A stretch of DNA of 64,000 nucleotides. It comes from Amycolatopsis sp. FBCC-B4732 (lineage in GTDB: Bacteria; Actinomycetota; Actinomycetes; Mycobacteriales; Pseudonocardiaceae). Positions 9,953 to 18,108 of the stretch are shown one piece after another (positions within the stretch are counted from its first letter, which is position 1; each line of letters opens with the position of its first letter). Below the pieces are notes generated by a model that worked only from the letters and a program-made list of their open reading frames with translations, was not told the origin of the DNA and searched no databases. The stretch spans positions 5,863,501-5,927,500 of the forward strand of contig NZ_CP095376.1 of NCBI RefSeq assembly GCF_023008405.1, read 5' to 3'. Position numbers and translations under genes: made by a program.

Positions 9953-9988
9953 GGAGGGGCGGCACCGCGTGTGCGGTACCGCCCCTCC
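9953..9988 (-). terminator. Terminator hairpin after the NlpC/P60 gene
   Basis: 16-bp arms (9953-9968 and 9973-9988, one G-U type mismatch) with a GTGT loop lie 18 bases past the hydrolase stop and just before pimB'. Confidence 0.7.
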
Positions 9989-10006
9989 TGGAGTGCTGCT
10001 CGGAAC

Positions 10007-11059
10007 CTACGCCGTCGGGCGGCGGGCTCCCGCGTACTGGCTCTGCAGCGGCGAAATCTTCACGACGTCGCCGGTGTCGGGCGCGTGCACCATCTTGCCG
10101 TCGCCGAGGTACATGCCGACGTGCGAGACGGGCGAGTAGTAGAACACGAGGTCGCCCGGCTGGAGCTGGTCGCGCGGCACCGCGGCGCCGAACGTGGACT
10201 GCTCCCGGCTCGACCGGGGCAGCTTGATCCCGGCCTTCCCGTACGCCCACAGCATCAGGCCGGAGCAGTCGAACGAGCTGGGCCCGGTGTCGCCCCAGCC
10301 GTACGGGCTGCCGAGCTTGCTCAGCGCCGCGTCGACCGCGGTCTGGGCGGCGGCGGTGGGCGCCTGGACGTTCGGTGCCGAGCCGCCCCGGTCGCCCTGG
10401 AGCGACTTGTCGGCCGAGCTCAGGTTCTTGTTGGCGGCCTTGAGCTGCTGGATCTGGTCGTTCAGCGTCTTCTGCTTGGCCTGGATGTCCTGCGTCAGCT
10501 TCGCCGCGGCGTCACGGGCGTCCGTCGCGCGCTTCGCCGCGTCGGTCGCCTTGGCGGTGGCGTCGTTGGCCTGCTGGACGGCGCCGGTGAGGTTGCCCAT
10601 CGCGCCGTTCTTCTCGGTCGCGATCACCTCGAGCGCCGAGGAGCGGTCGAGGAAGTCCTGCGTGGACGTGCCGGCCAGCAGCGCGGACAGCTTGTTGAGC
10701 TGGACCCCGCTGGTGAACGACGCGCCGGCGAACTTGTCGACCTCGGTCTGGTACTTCTTCTGGTTCGCGGACGCCTGGGCGGCCTGGTCCTTCGCCGCGT
10801 TGACGTCGTTGGAGGCCTTGTCGAGCTCACCCTGCTTGGCCTTCAGGTCGTCCTGGGCCTTGAGCAGGTCTTCGTTGAGCTTTTCGGCCTGTGCCGCGAG
10901 GTCGCGGTACTGGGCGAGGGCGTCCGAACCGGTGGGCGGAGCCTGGAGGACGGGGACGGGGGCGGCGATGGCCGTCGGCTGGGCCACGGTGACGAGGGTG
11001 ATCACCGAAGCCGCGGCGAGGGCACCTGACACCACGCGCCTGACTGGATGCGACTGCAC
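10007..11059 (-). CDS. Secreted NlpC/P60 peptidoglycan endopeptidase with N-terminal coiled coil (RipC-like)
   Basis: 350 residues from GTG 11059, which has AAAGGAG 12 bases upstream. The order is: signal peptide (VRRVVSGALAAASVITLVTVAQPTAIAAP), a long Ala/Lys/Gln-rich coiled coil (about 50-210), then an NlpC/P60 domain with the catalytic cysteine in SSFDCSGLMLWAY, the histidine in SPVSHVGMYLGDG and a third polar residue in KMVHAPDTG. Such enzymes cut the D-Glu/mDAP bond in peptidoglycan stems during division; the coiled coil is expected to hold the enzyme inactive until activated by a partner such as FtsX. Position next to pimB' matches Rv2190c. The 5' leader of up to 420 bases folds into several hairpins and may be a c-di-AMP riboswitch. 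Confidence 0.88.
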   Translation of the reverse strand: MQSHPVRRVVSGALAAASVITLVTVAQPTAIAAPVPVLQAPPTGSDALAQYRDLAAQAEKLNEDLLKAQDDLKAKQGELDKASNDVNAAKDQAAQASANQKKYQTEVDKFAGASFTSGVQLNKLSALLAGTSTQDFLDRSSALEVIATEKNGAMGNLTGAVQQANDATAKATDAAKRATDARDAAAKLTQDIQAKQKTLNDQIQQLKAANKNLSSADKSLQGDRGGSAPNVQAPTAAAQTAVDAALSKLGSPYGWGDTGPSSFDCSGLMLWAYGKAGIKLPRSSREQSTFGAAVPRDQLQPGDLVFYYSPVSHVGMYLGDGKMVHAPDTGDVVKISPLQSQYAGARRPTA

Positions 11060-11094
11060 GGTCGCGCGGGTCTCCTTTGGTCTCGGCCGCCGTC

Positions 11095-11290
11095 GGGGAC
11101 CGGGGCACGAAGAGGTCGGGGAGTCCTCTTCGCCGCTCGTCCCCACCGCTTCGGGGCTGCTTCATCCGCAACTGGTGAAGCAAGCGGTGGTGGTTCCGGT
11201 TCCCAGCTTCCCGACAAAGCTGCGTCCGGCGGCGATCTCGCGTCGCCGCCTACATCGACGGCCGGGGGCCACGAGATCTCGGACAGGTTA
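11095..11290 (-). promoter_or_regulatory. Structured 5' leader of the NlpC/P60 gene, candidate c-di-AMP (ydaO/yuaA) riboswitch
   Basis: Read on the minus strand, the leader has a perfect 6-bp hairpin (arms 11217-11222 and 11204-11209) followed at once by GGGAACC (11204-11198). Next comes a 9-bp stem CCACCGCTT/AAGCGGTGG (arms 11182-11190 and 11143-11151) enclosing a 6-bp hairpin with GCGGATGAAGC. Last is a 7-bp hairpin (11125-11131 with 11109-11115) close to the start. GGGAACC, a GGGGTGAA-like element, and placement before a cell-wall hydrolase gene all fit ydaO-class riboswitches known upstream of actinobacterial rpf and NlpC/P60 genes. Not all consensus elements were identified. Confidence 0.42.
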
Positions 11291-11483
11291 CGAAAAGTCC
11301 GCCACGACGTCCACCACCCGTCGGCCAAAAACTCTCCGTAGCGCCCGGAAACACCATCGGACCAGCTATGGAGAAAACATGTGATGGGCGTTACACGCTG
11401 GGGATATTCCCGCAGCCTGTTCGGTCACCGACCGTTCACCTGATCCGATCGACCATTCGGCGCGCCGACACGAAACGGGCGTG

Positions 11484-11741
11484 TCAGGCGGTGCGCAAAG
11501 CCGCTCCCTCCACCAAGCGCAGCCGCGGCACCATCCCCGCTTCGGCGAGTGCGTCGACGGCGCGGCGCTCGTCGGCGTCCCACACGACGGCGGGCGGCGC
11601 GCCGAGCAGCACGCTGATCACGCAGTCGTGGCAGGAGATGCCGCGCACGACGCAGCGATCGCAGTCCACCACGAGGTTCTCGATGTCCTCGACGGATATG
11701 TGCGAGACGTCCACTTCGGACAGGTCAGGGGTGTCGTTCAC
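11484..11741 (-). CDS. Small cysteine-motif protein of unknown function
   Basis: 85 residues from GTG 11741, which has the strong site GAGGAGG 7 bases upstream. The protein starts VNDTPDLSEVDVS and carries four cysteines as C-x2-C-x6-C-x2-C (DCDRCVVRGISCHDC), followed by an acidic helical part and LRLVEG near the end. The cysteine spacing could bind a metal or form disulfides. I do not recognise a defined family, but similar short proteins occur near this locus in actinomycetes. No signal peptide or membrane segment is visible. The open frame extends to 11819 but lacks a better start there. Confidence 0.65.
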   Translation of the reverse strand: MNDTPDLSEVDVSHISVEDIENLVVDCDRCVVRGISCHDCVISVLLGAPPAVVWDADERRAVDALAEAGMVPRLRLVEGAALRTA

Positions 11742-11845
11742 GTGGTCCTCCTCACGTCGGTTCCGACTTGGGGAGGACGGTACGGGGCACCCCCGACAGT
11801 TTCGGGCGAGCGAGCCCACGCCCCCGGGCCGGCCGCGGCGCGCGA

Positions 11846-12292
11846 GACGTCATGAACGACCCTTTCACCGCGTCCGACGCGGTGAACGACCCGTCCATGA
11901 CATGCCGGACCGCGCGATCGGGTGAAGAGGTGGTGGCGGGCAGGTTCGGCGGCCGGCATGCGGGTACGCCCGGGCTCGCACCACCAGGCGCAGGTCGTCA
12001 CACCGGTCACGCCCTCCGGCTGGACCTGAGCCGAACGGGCCGACCGGCCCGTTCGCCCTGACCCCGGTCCGGGACGTCGTGAACGACCCTTTCACCGCGT
12101 CCGACGCGGTGAACGACCCGTTCATGACATCGGGGCTGGCGGCAATGTCGCGGTGGCGGGCGGGTTCGGCGGCCGGCATGCAGATACGCCATGGCTCGCA
12201 CCACCAGACCCAGCACATCGCACCGGTCACGCCCTCCGGCTGGACCTGAGCCGAAGGACTGACCGGCCCGTTCGCCCTGACCCCGTTCCGAG
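11846..12292. repeat. Imperfect tandem duplication, two units with 227-bp period
   Basis: Unit 1 (11846-12072) and unit 2 (12073-12292) share the order: a nested hairpin built on GAACGACCC (inner arms TTCACCGCGT/ACGCGGTGAA), a GGTTCGGCGGCCGGCATGC block, CTCGCACCACCAG, and a CACGCCCTCCGGCTGGACCTGAGCCGAA-type block split here by description, ending GGCCCGTTCGCCCTGACCCC. No gene with a convincing start or domain is seen in 11742-12313; open frames crossing it are chance frames in GC-rich DNA. Confidence 0.8.
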
Positions 12293-12313
12293 ATCGGGTG
12301 GCGGGTCGGGCGG

Positions 12314-13702
12314 TCAGACCCGGGACAGGCGGCTGACCAGCACCGACGAGGGTGTCGGGTGGGCGCCGCCGCCGCGGACCGAGTCGGCCACCGCGCGGTC
12401 GGACGTCGCGACCACCATCGGCCGGCCCGCGGGCTCGGTCGCGACGATGTTGCGGATCACGTCGTCGGCCAGCACGCCGCGGTCGGAGAACAGCACCCGC
12501 ACCCCGCGCGGCACCGACGCGGGGACCGACAGCACGCCGGCGCCGTCGAACACCACGGTGACCTCGGCGGACGTGCGGGCGGCCAGCGCCTGGAGCTGGT
12601 GGATCAGCCGGTCGCGCTGGTCGGCGAGGGCCAGTTCCGGGTAGCCGGTCTTCGTGACGTTGTAGCCGTCGACGATCAGGTGGACGTTGGGCAGCGCGAG
12701 GTAGCGGTCCAACGTGGACACGTCGGCGATCTTGCCGCCCTGCCCGGTGCCGGACCGGGTGCCGCGCACCATGTCCGCGGGGCGGGCGCCACGGGCGCCG
12801 ATGGCGAGTTCGCGCCGCAGGCCGTTGACGGCGCCGTCGATCGTGTCGATGAGCAGCCCCAGCCGCACCTCGTCGGCCTGCCGGGCCTCGCGGGCGGACT
12901 GGCGGGCGATCTCGGCGTCGGCGGCCGCGCGTTCGGCGCGGGCGCGTTCCCCGGCGACGCGCTGGCGTTCGCGGTCGAGCTGCGCGGTCAGCGCGGCGAT
13001 TTCGTCGGCGCGGGCGGCGGAACCGCGGTCGGCCTCGGCGGCCGCCGCTTCGGCCGCGTCACGGGCCTGGCGCAGCTGGACGCCTTGCTCGCGGAGGCGC
13101 TTCAGGAGCTTCTCGACTTCGCCTTCGCGCTCGCCCCTCGCGCTTTCGGCGGTCTGCCGAGCCTCGGCAAGCTCCGCGCGGACCTGGACGAGTTCGGCTT
13201 CGAGCCGCTGGTTGCGGGCCAGCGCGGCGTCGCGTTCGGCGCGCAGGGCGTTCTCTTCGGCGTTCTTGGCGACCAGCCGCACGCGCCCGGCGGCGCCGGA
13301 CTCCCCGAGCAGGACGGCGGCGGCCGCCGCGGCGACCGAGTCGGTGGCGTTGGGGTCGAGCGCGTCGGTGCGGTGTTCGCGCAACCACTCGATGACGGCG
13401 GTGCGGAACTGCGAGGACTCGCCCAGTGAGGCCAGCAGGGCGGCCCCGCCGAGCTTGGCGCGCTTGGCGGGGGCGAACTTGGCGACCGGCCGCAGCTGGC
13501 GCGGCACGTCGGTGCCGGGGAGCTTGGCGACGGCGGCCGCAGCGAGCTCGGCGATGCGGTCCCGGACGGGCTCGGGCAGCGCCGGCCAGGTGGCGGGTTC
13601 CGGCCGGTCAGCGGCCTCTTCAGCCGGTTCCGGGCGCGAGGCGACACCCGAGGGACCGGCGGGGTCCCCTGGCGGCTCCGGCACGAGCGGCTGCGGGTGC
13701 AT
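12314..13702 (-). CDS. Coiled-coil protein with C-terminal NYN (YacP-like) ribonuclease domain
   Basis: 462 residues from ATG 13702. An N-terminal Pro/Glu-rich tail precedes a helical domain (about 40-130), a long charged coiled coil (about 145-270), and a C-terminal NYN domain (about 310-460). The NYN part shows VHLIVDGYNVTKTGYPEL with the first catalytic aspartate, TVVFDGAGV, DRGVLADDVIRNIV with further acidic residues, and VVATSDRAVAD. YacP/Rae1-type NYN domains cut RNA, in Bacillus on the ribosome. It is divergent from the DEDDh/GIY-YIG nuclease gene, 96 bp apart. The open frame continues far upstream, antisense to that nuclease; the family start at MHPQPLVPEP is preferred. Confidence 0.82.
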   Translation of the reverse strand: MHPQPLVPEPPGDPAGPSGVASRPEPAEEAADRPEPATWPALPEPVRDRIAELAAAAVAKLPGTDVPRQLRPVAKFAPAKRAKLGGAALLASLGESSQFRTAVIEWLREHRTDALDPNATDSVAAAAAAVLLGESGAAGRVRLVAKNAEENALRAERDAALARNQRLEAELVQVRAELAEARQTAESARGEREGEVEKLLKRLREQGVQLRQARDAAEAAAAEADRGSAARADEIAALTAQLDRERQRVAGERARAERAAADAEIARQSAREARQADEVRLGLLIDTIDGAVNGLRRELAIGARGARPADMVRGTRSGTGQGGKIADVSTLDRYLALPNVHLIVDGYNVTKTGYPELALADQRDRLIHQLQALAARTSAEVTVVFDGAGVLSVPASVPRGVRVLFSDRGVLADDVIRNIVATEPAGRPMVVATSDRAVADSVRGGGAHPTPSSVLVSRLSRV

Positions 13703-13798
13703 TGGTCCAGGGTAGGCCCCGCCCCCGCATCCCGCGCCGCGCGGCACACGGACCGGCCGCGCGCGGAAACTGTCGGTGGTCGGCCCTACAGTCCGACC

Positions 13799-15502
13799 AT
13801 GCGTTCGATCCAGGCACAACTCGCGTTCGACGAGCTCGGAACCCCGTTGCGGGAAACGACTTTCGTGGTTTTCGACCTGGAAACCACGGGAGCCGGGCCG
13901 GGCGCGTCCGAAATCACCGAAATCGGCGCGGTGAAGGTGCGCGCGGGTGAGGTGCTCGGCGAGTTCGCGACCCTGGTCAACCCGGGCAAGACCATCCCGC
14001 CCCAGATCGTCTCGCTGACGGGCATCACCCAGCTGATGGTGTACGACGCCCCGCCGATCGAGGAGGTGCTGCCGGCGTTCCTGGAGTTCATCGGCGGCTC
14101 GGTGCTGGTGGCGCACAACTCGGGCTTCGACACCTCGCACATGCGGGCCGCCTGCGAGGCGCACGGGTACGTGTGGCCGAAGCTGACGGTGGTGTGCACC
14201 GCGCGGCTGGCCCGCCGGGTCGTGCCGCGCGACGAGGTGGGGCGCTACAACCTGACGGCGCTGGCGTTGCTGTTCGGCGCCCGGACCCGCCCGACGCACC
14301 GCGCGCTGGACGACGCCAGGGCCACGGTCGACGTCCTGCACGGCCTGCTGGAGCGCGTCGGCAACCTGGGCGTCCACTCGCTCGAGGAGCTGATGGGCTA
14401 CCTCCCGGAGGTGACGGTCGCCCAGCGCGCGAAACGGCACCTGGCGGCGGACCTGCCGGCCGCGCCGGGGGTCTACCTGTTCAAGGGCCCGAAGGAGGAG
14501 GTCCTGTACGTCGGCACGGCGAAGGACCTGCGGCGGCGGGTGCGGACGTACTTCACGGGTTCGGAGAACCGCAGCCGGATCCGGGAGATGGTCGCGCTGG
14601 CCGAGCGCGTCGACCACGTCGTGTGCGCGCACGCGCTGGAGGCGGAGGTGCGCGAGCTGCGGCTGATCGCGGCGCACCGGCCCGCGTACAACCGCCGGTC
14701 GAAGAACCGCCACCAGGGCTGGTGGATCGGGCTGACGGACGAGGCCTTCCCCCGCCTGTCGGTGGTCCGCCTGCCGCGCCCGGGCGTGCTGGGCCCGTTC
14801 CGCAACCAGGCGGACGCCCGCGCGACGGCGGACACCCTGGCCGGCGCGTCCGGCCTGCGCACGTGCACGCAGCGGATCTCACCCCGCTCCCCGAACGGCA
14901 CCCCGTGCGTCCTGGCCGAGCTGGGCCGCTGCGGCGCCCCCTGCGCGGGACGGCAGAGCGTCGAGGCGTACGAGCCGTTGGTGGCGTCGGCGTCCGGCCT
15001 GATCGCGGGCCTGGACGGCCGCCCCCTGCACACCGCGGCGGAGCACGTGGAGCGGCTGGCGGCCGGTGAGCACTACGAACAGGCGGCCCGCCATCGCGAC
15101 GAGCTGGCGGCGTTGATCAGGGCGCTGGGGAGGGCGCACCGGCAGGGATCGCTGGCCTCGATCGGCGAGCTGATCGCGGCGGGCCCGGACGGCGCGGGCG
15201 GCTGGGAACTGGCGGTGATCCGCTACGGACGCCTGGCGTCGGCGGGAGTCGCCCCGCGAGGGGTGCCGCCGATGCCGGTCGTCGAGGTTCTGGTGGCTTC
15301 GGCGGAGACGGTGCTGCCGGAACCGGGCCCCTTGCACGGCGCGCCGCCGGAGGAGGTCGGGGTGTTGCTGCGGTGGCTGGCTCGCCCGGGCGTCCGGTTG
15401 GTCCGGACGACGAGGCCGTGGGCGGAGCCGGCGGCGGTCGCGGGGTGGCGGGGGTGGCTCGACCTGGTGACGGAGGCGCATTCACTGGAGCACGTGGGCT
15501 GA
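13799..15502 (+). CDS. DEDDh 3'-5' exonuclease fused to GIY-YIG nuclease (UvrC-like, Rv2191 family)
   Basis: 567 residues from ATG 13799. The N-terminal about 185 residues are a DnaQ-like exonuclease: VVFDLETTG (Exo I Asp/Glu), AHNSGFDTSHM (Exo II), and THRALDDARATVDVL (Exo III His-Asp). A UvrC-type GIY-YIG domain follows (about 220-310), with APGVYLFKGPKEEVLYVGTAKDLRRRV including Tyr and Arg catalytic residues, then a UvrC-like UVR region with a CxxxxxxxCxxxC-type cysteine group (GTPCVLAELGRCGAPCAG). The pairing of a proofreading exonuclease with a nick-making nuclease suggests a DNA repair enzyme; it is found in mycobacteria as Rv2191 at the same place. Divergent from the NYN gene. Confidence 0.9.
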   Translation: MRSIQAQLAFDELGTPLRETTFVVFDLETTGAGPGASEITEIGAVKVRAGEVLGEFATLVNPGKTIPPQIVSLTGITQLMVYDAPPIEEVLPAFLEFIGGSVLVAHNSGFDTSHMRAACEAHGYVWPKLTVVCTARLARRVVPRDEVGRYNLTALALLFGARTRPTHRALDDARATVDVLHGLLERVGNLGVHSLEELMGYLPEVTVAQRAKRHLAADLPAAPGVYLFKGPKEEVLYVGTAKDLRRRVRTYFTGSENRSRIREMVALAERVDHVVCAHALEAEVRELRLIAAHRPAYNRRSKNRHQGWWIGLTDEAFPRLSVVRLPRPGVLGPFRNQADARATADTLAGASGLRTCTQRISPRSPNGTPCVLAELGRCGAPCAGRQSVEAYEPLVASASGLIAGLDGRPLHTAAEHVERLAAGEHYEQAARHRDELAALIRALGRAHRQGSLASIGELIAAGPDGAGGWELAVIRYGRLASAGVAPRGVPPMPVVEVLVASAETVLPEPGPLHGAPPEEVGVLLRWLARPGVRLVRTTRPWAEPAAVAGWRGWLDLVTEAHSLEHVG

Positions 15503-15653
15503 CGGGGCGGTCGCGGGGCAGGCCGCAGCGGCGGGTGCCACTGCTCCCGGGCGCAAGCAGTCGAACGTGCCGTCGCCCCGAGCGGGCACCTCGCCATCGG
15601 GCGTCGCTGAAGCCGCAGGGCGGGCGCGCGGTCCGTCTCGGCCCCCCGCACCC

Positions 15654-16544
15654 TCACCCCACCGATCGGTCCAGCGCATCGAGCAGCCAGGTGTGCGCAA
15701 CCCCCATCGGCGCGGCCTCCCCCGTGACCTCCCCCGCCAGCTGCCAGTACCGCCGCAGCCGGGGCGACCGGTCCACCGCCGTCCGCCGGTTCAGCGCGCG
15801 GCGGAACTCCAGGCTGTCCGCCCTCCGGTGCGCCGTCGCGTGAGCCGCCACGAACCGGTCCAGCGCCGCCCCGGGCGCGGGTGGCCGCCCGGCCACCACC
15901 GCACCGGCAGCCAGTCCGCACGCCTCCCCCACCTCGGCGTGCAGCACCCCCAGATCCGCGATCCGCTCGTGCGCCACCAGCGTGCTCGCCCGCAGCCCCA
16001 CGGCCAGCTCCCGGTCGGCCGCCAGCACGACCAGCTCCGCATACGCGACCACCTGCGCGGTCGTCGGGGAATCCGGCGGCAGCGGCGCACTGATGTCCAG
16101 GAACATCCGCGCCGTGTCCGGCGGGATCGGGCCCGCGGTCATCGGCTCCCACAACCGCACCAGCGCGGCCCGCGCCCCCTCGCCGTCCTGGACCGCCGAG
16201 AGCAGGTCCAGCCGGGACGGGGCCTCCTCCACAGCTCGCAGCACCGAATGCCGCCAGGACAGGGTCGCCAGCTCGCGGTCCAGCGCCGTCCGCTCGGCCG
16301 CCACCGCGTCGTCCAGGGAGCGGTCGCCCGCGAGGACGCCGGTGATCGACCGCAGGCCCAGCCCGAGGCCGCGCAGCCGGCGCACCAGGTTCAGCCGGTC
16401 GACGGAACCCGCCTCGAACCGGCGGTGACCGCCCACGCTGCGGGCCGGCTCCAGCAGGCCCTCGTCGCAGTAGAACCGGATCGTGCGGACCGGGACCCCC
16501 GTCCGGCGGGCCAGGTCGCCGATGCCCAGTGTGTCCTCGGTCAC
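15654..16544 (-). CDS. MerR-family transcriptional regulator
   Basis: 296 residues from GTG 16544. The N-terminal about 70 residues are a MerR winged helix (LGIGDLARRTGVPVRTIRFYCDEGLLEPARSVGGHRRFE), followed by a dimerisation helix and a larger, mostly helical C-terminal region of unknown ligand. It is divergent from the maleylpyruvate-isomerase-like gene across only 44 bases, an arrangement that fits MerR control of a shared promoter. No cysteine cluster typical of metal-sensing MerR proteins is present. Effector and targets unknown; the adjacent enzyme is the most likely target. Confidence 0.85.
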   Translation of the reverse strand: MTEDTLGIGDLARRTGVPVRTIRFYCDEGLLEPARSVGGHRRFEAGSVDRLNLVRRLRGLGLGLRSITGVLAGDRSLDDAVAAERTALDRELATLSWRHSVLRAVEEAPSRLDLLSAVQDGEGARAALVRLWEPMTAGPIPPDTARMFLDISAPLPPDSPTTAQVVAYAELVVLAADRELAVGLRASTLVAHERIADLGVLHAEVGEACGLAAGAVVAGRPPAPGAALDRFVAAHATAHRRADSLEFRRALNRRTAVDRSPRLRRYWQLAGEVTGEAAPMGVAHTWLLDALDRSVG

Positions 16545-16588
16545 CTTCGGTCGAACCTCCAGCCGGGTGGAATTCCTACGGTACGGCC

Positions 16589-17326
16589 ATGGACACCACC
16601 AGACTCGCCGAAGGCCTCCACGACCACACCGCCGGGTTCGCCGGTGCGGTGACCGGCGCCGACCCCGAAGCCCGGGTCCCCACCTGCCCCGAATGGCCGC
16701 TGCGGGTGCTCGTCGGGCACATCGGCCAGGCCCACCGCTGGGCCGCGGGCATCGTCCGCTCCGGGCCCTCCCCCGTTCCCGACCCGTTCGACGCCGACCC
16801 CGGCTCGCCCGAAAAGTGGTCCGACTGGCTGCTCCAGGGCGCCGCCGACCTCGAAGACGCCGTCCTGGCCGCCGGCGAGACGCCGGTGTGGACGTTCTTC
16901 GGCCCCGGACCCGCCCGGTTCTGGCTGCGGCGGATGGCGCACGACACCACCGTCCACCACGCCGACGCCGCGTTCGCCACCGGCGCCGCCTTCGAGGTCG
17001 ACCCCGACCTCGCCGCCGACGCCATCAGCGAGTGGCTGGACGTCCTGTCCGACCCCGTGACGCCGACCCTCAACCCCGCCTTCGCCGAGCTCCGCGGCAC
17101 CGGCCAGACCCTGCGGGTCGCCCCGGACGACGGCCCCGGCTGGCTCGTCACCCGCACTCCGGACGGCGTCCGCTGGGCCCCCGGCGGCGACGTGGCGGAC
17201 GCGACCCTCGCCGGGCCCGTCCAGGACCTCCTGCTCGTCCTCACCCGCCGGCTCCCCGCGGACCGCGTGCGCCGCACCGGCGACCGCGCACTGGCCGAGC
17301 ACTGGCTGGCGCACACGGCGGCGTAG
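16589..17326 (+). CDS. Maleylpyruvate isomerase family mycothiol-dependent protein
   Basis: 245 residues from ATG 16589. The N-terminal DinB-like four-helix domain has the family signature CPEWPLRVLVGHIGQAHRWAAG, with the histidine used for metal binding, and a later HDTTVHHADA motif supplying further ligands. The C-terminal about 90 residues form a SCP2-like cap domain (LRGTGQTLRVAPDDGPGWLVTRTPDG). Members use mycothiol, the actinobacterial thiol, for isomerisation or S-transfer reactions; most have no assigned substrate. The gene is divergent from the MerR regulator and ends 58 bp before the Lrp/AsnC-domain gene. Confidence 0.82.
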   Translation: MDTTRLAEGLHDHTAGFAGAVTGADPEARVPTCPEWPLRVLVGHIGQAHRWAAGIVRSGPSPVPDPFDADPGSPEKWSDWLLQGAADLEDAVLAAGETPVWTFFGPGPARFWLRRMAHDTTVHHADAAFATGAAFEVDPDLAADAISEWLDVLSDPVTPTLNPAFAELRGTGQTLRVAPDDGPGWLVTRTPDGVRWAPGGDVADATLAGPVQDLLLVLTRRLPADRVRRTGDRALAEHWLAHTAA

Positions 17327-17384
17327 CGAGGCGGCTCACTAGGATCACCGGCGACACCCGCAGCCGAGTCTTGGAGGACCCCAG

Positions 17385-17666
17385 GTGATCACCGCGATCG
17401 TGTTGATCCAGGTTGAGGCGGACGCGATCCCGGACGCGGCCCAGGCGATCGCCGACATCGACGGTGTCGGCGAGGTCTACTCGTGCGCCGGGGACGTCGA
17501 CCTCATCGCCACCGTCCAGGTGTCCGCGCACGAGGAGCTGGCCGACCTCATCCCCGGCCGGATCGGGAAGGTGCCGGGCGTGCTGGACACCGTCACGCAC
17601 ATCGCGTTCCGGTCGTACTCCCGCACCGACACCGAGTCGGCCTTCTCGATCGGCGTCGAAGACTGA
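17385..17666 (+). CDS. Stand-alone Lrp/AsnC effector-binding (RAM) domain protein
   Basis: 93 residues from GTG 17385, preceded by TTGGAGGA. The whole protein is one RAM/AsnC ligand-binding domain: the beta strand ITAIVLIQVEADAIPDAAQAIADIDGVGEVYSCAGDVDLI is typical, and no HTH is present. Stand-alone RAM proteins bind amino acids or other small molecules and can form mixed oligomers with full Lrp/AsnC regulators. The ligand is unknown. The gene converges on the VOC gene with 9 bases between stop codons; the bc1 operon begins beyond that. Confidence 0.85.
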   Translation: MITAIVLIQVEADAIPDAAQAIADIDGVGEVYSCAGDVDLIATVQVSAHEELADLIPGRIGKVPGVLDTVTHIAFRSYSRTDTESAFSIGVED

Positions 17667-17675
17667 CCGGCGGGG

Positions 17676-18029
17676 TCAGGCCGGCTGCCAGAGCTCGACG
17701 CGGTTCCCGGCGGGGTCGGTGACCCAGCCGAAGCGGCCGATGCCGTCCATGTCCTGGACCTCTTCGGCGACGTCGGCGCCCTTGGCGCGCAGCTGCGCGA
17801 GCATCGCGTCGAGGTCGCGGACCCGGAAGTTGAGCATGACCTGCTGCGACGGCGACCCGAAGTAGTCCGTCCCGGCCTCGAACGGCGCGAAGACCGTCGG
17901 CCCCGGCTGCTGCTGCCACGAGCCGTGCTCGTCGGCGTCGAGGCCCAGGAAGTCCCGGTACCAGGCTCCCAGGGCCGCCGGGTCCGCCGCGCGGAAGAAA
18001 TAACCACCGATGCCGAGCACACGTTCCAT
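17676..18029 (-). CDS. VOC (glyoxalase/bleomycin-resistance) family protein
   Basis: 117 residues from ATG 18029; an ATG 9 bases further upstream is possible. Two beta-alpha-beta-beta-beta halves are visible: VLGIGGYFFRAADPAALGAWYRDFLGL and VMLNFRVRDLDAMLAQLRAKGADV, ending in the VTDPAGNRVELWQPA strand with its metal-ligand glutamate. VOC proteins are metal-dependent isomerases, dioxygenases or binding proteins; the substrate is unknown. It lies downstream of qcrB on the same strand but a perfect terminator hairpin separates them. Confidence 0.85.
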   Translation of the reverse strand: MERVLGIGGYFFRAADPAALGAWYRDFLGLDADEHGSWQQQPGPTVFAPFEAGTDYFGSPSQQVMLNFRVRDLDAMLAQLRAKGADVAEEVQDMDGIGRFGWVTDPAGNRVELWQPA

Positions 18030-18058
18030 GCCGCGCATCGTGCCAGCCCGGAAACACC

Positions 18059-18092
18059 GATGGCCACCGCCGGCGAACCGGCGGTGGCCATC
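18059..18092 (-). terminator. Terminator of the qcrCAB operon
   Basis: Perfect 15-bp arms (18059-18073 and 18078-18092) with a CGAA tetraloop lie 17 bases past the qcrB stop codon. Confidence 0.85.
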
Positions 18093-18108
18093 GGGCTGAC
18101 TTGCGGTG

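Noticed and set aside
13703..14713. Upstream extension of the NYN protein to 799 codons
   Set aside because: Antisense to the DEDDh/GIY-YIG nuclease gene; low-complexity translation.
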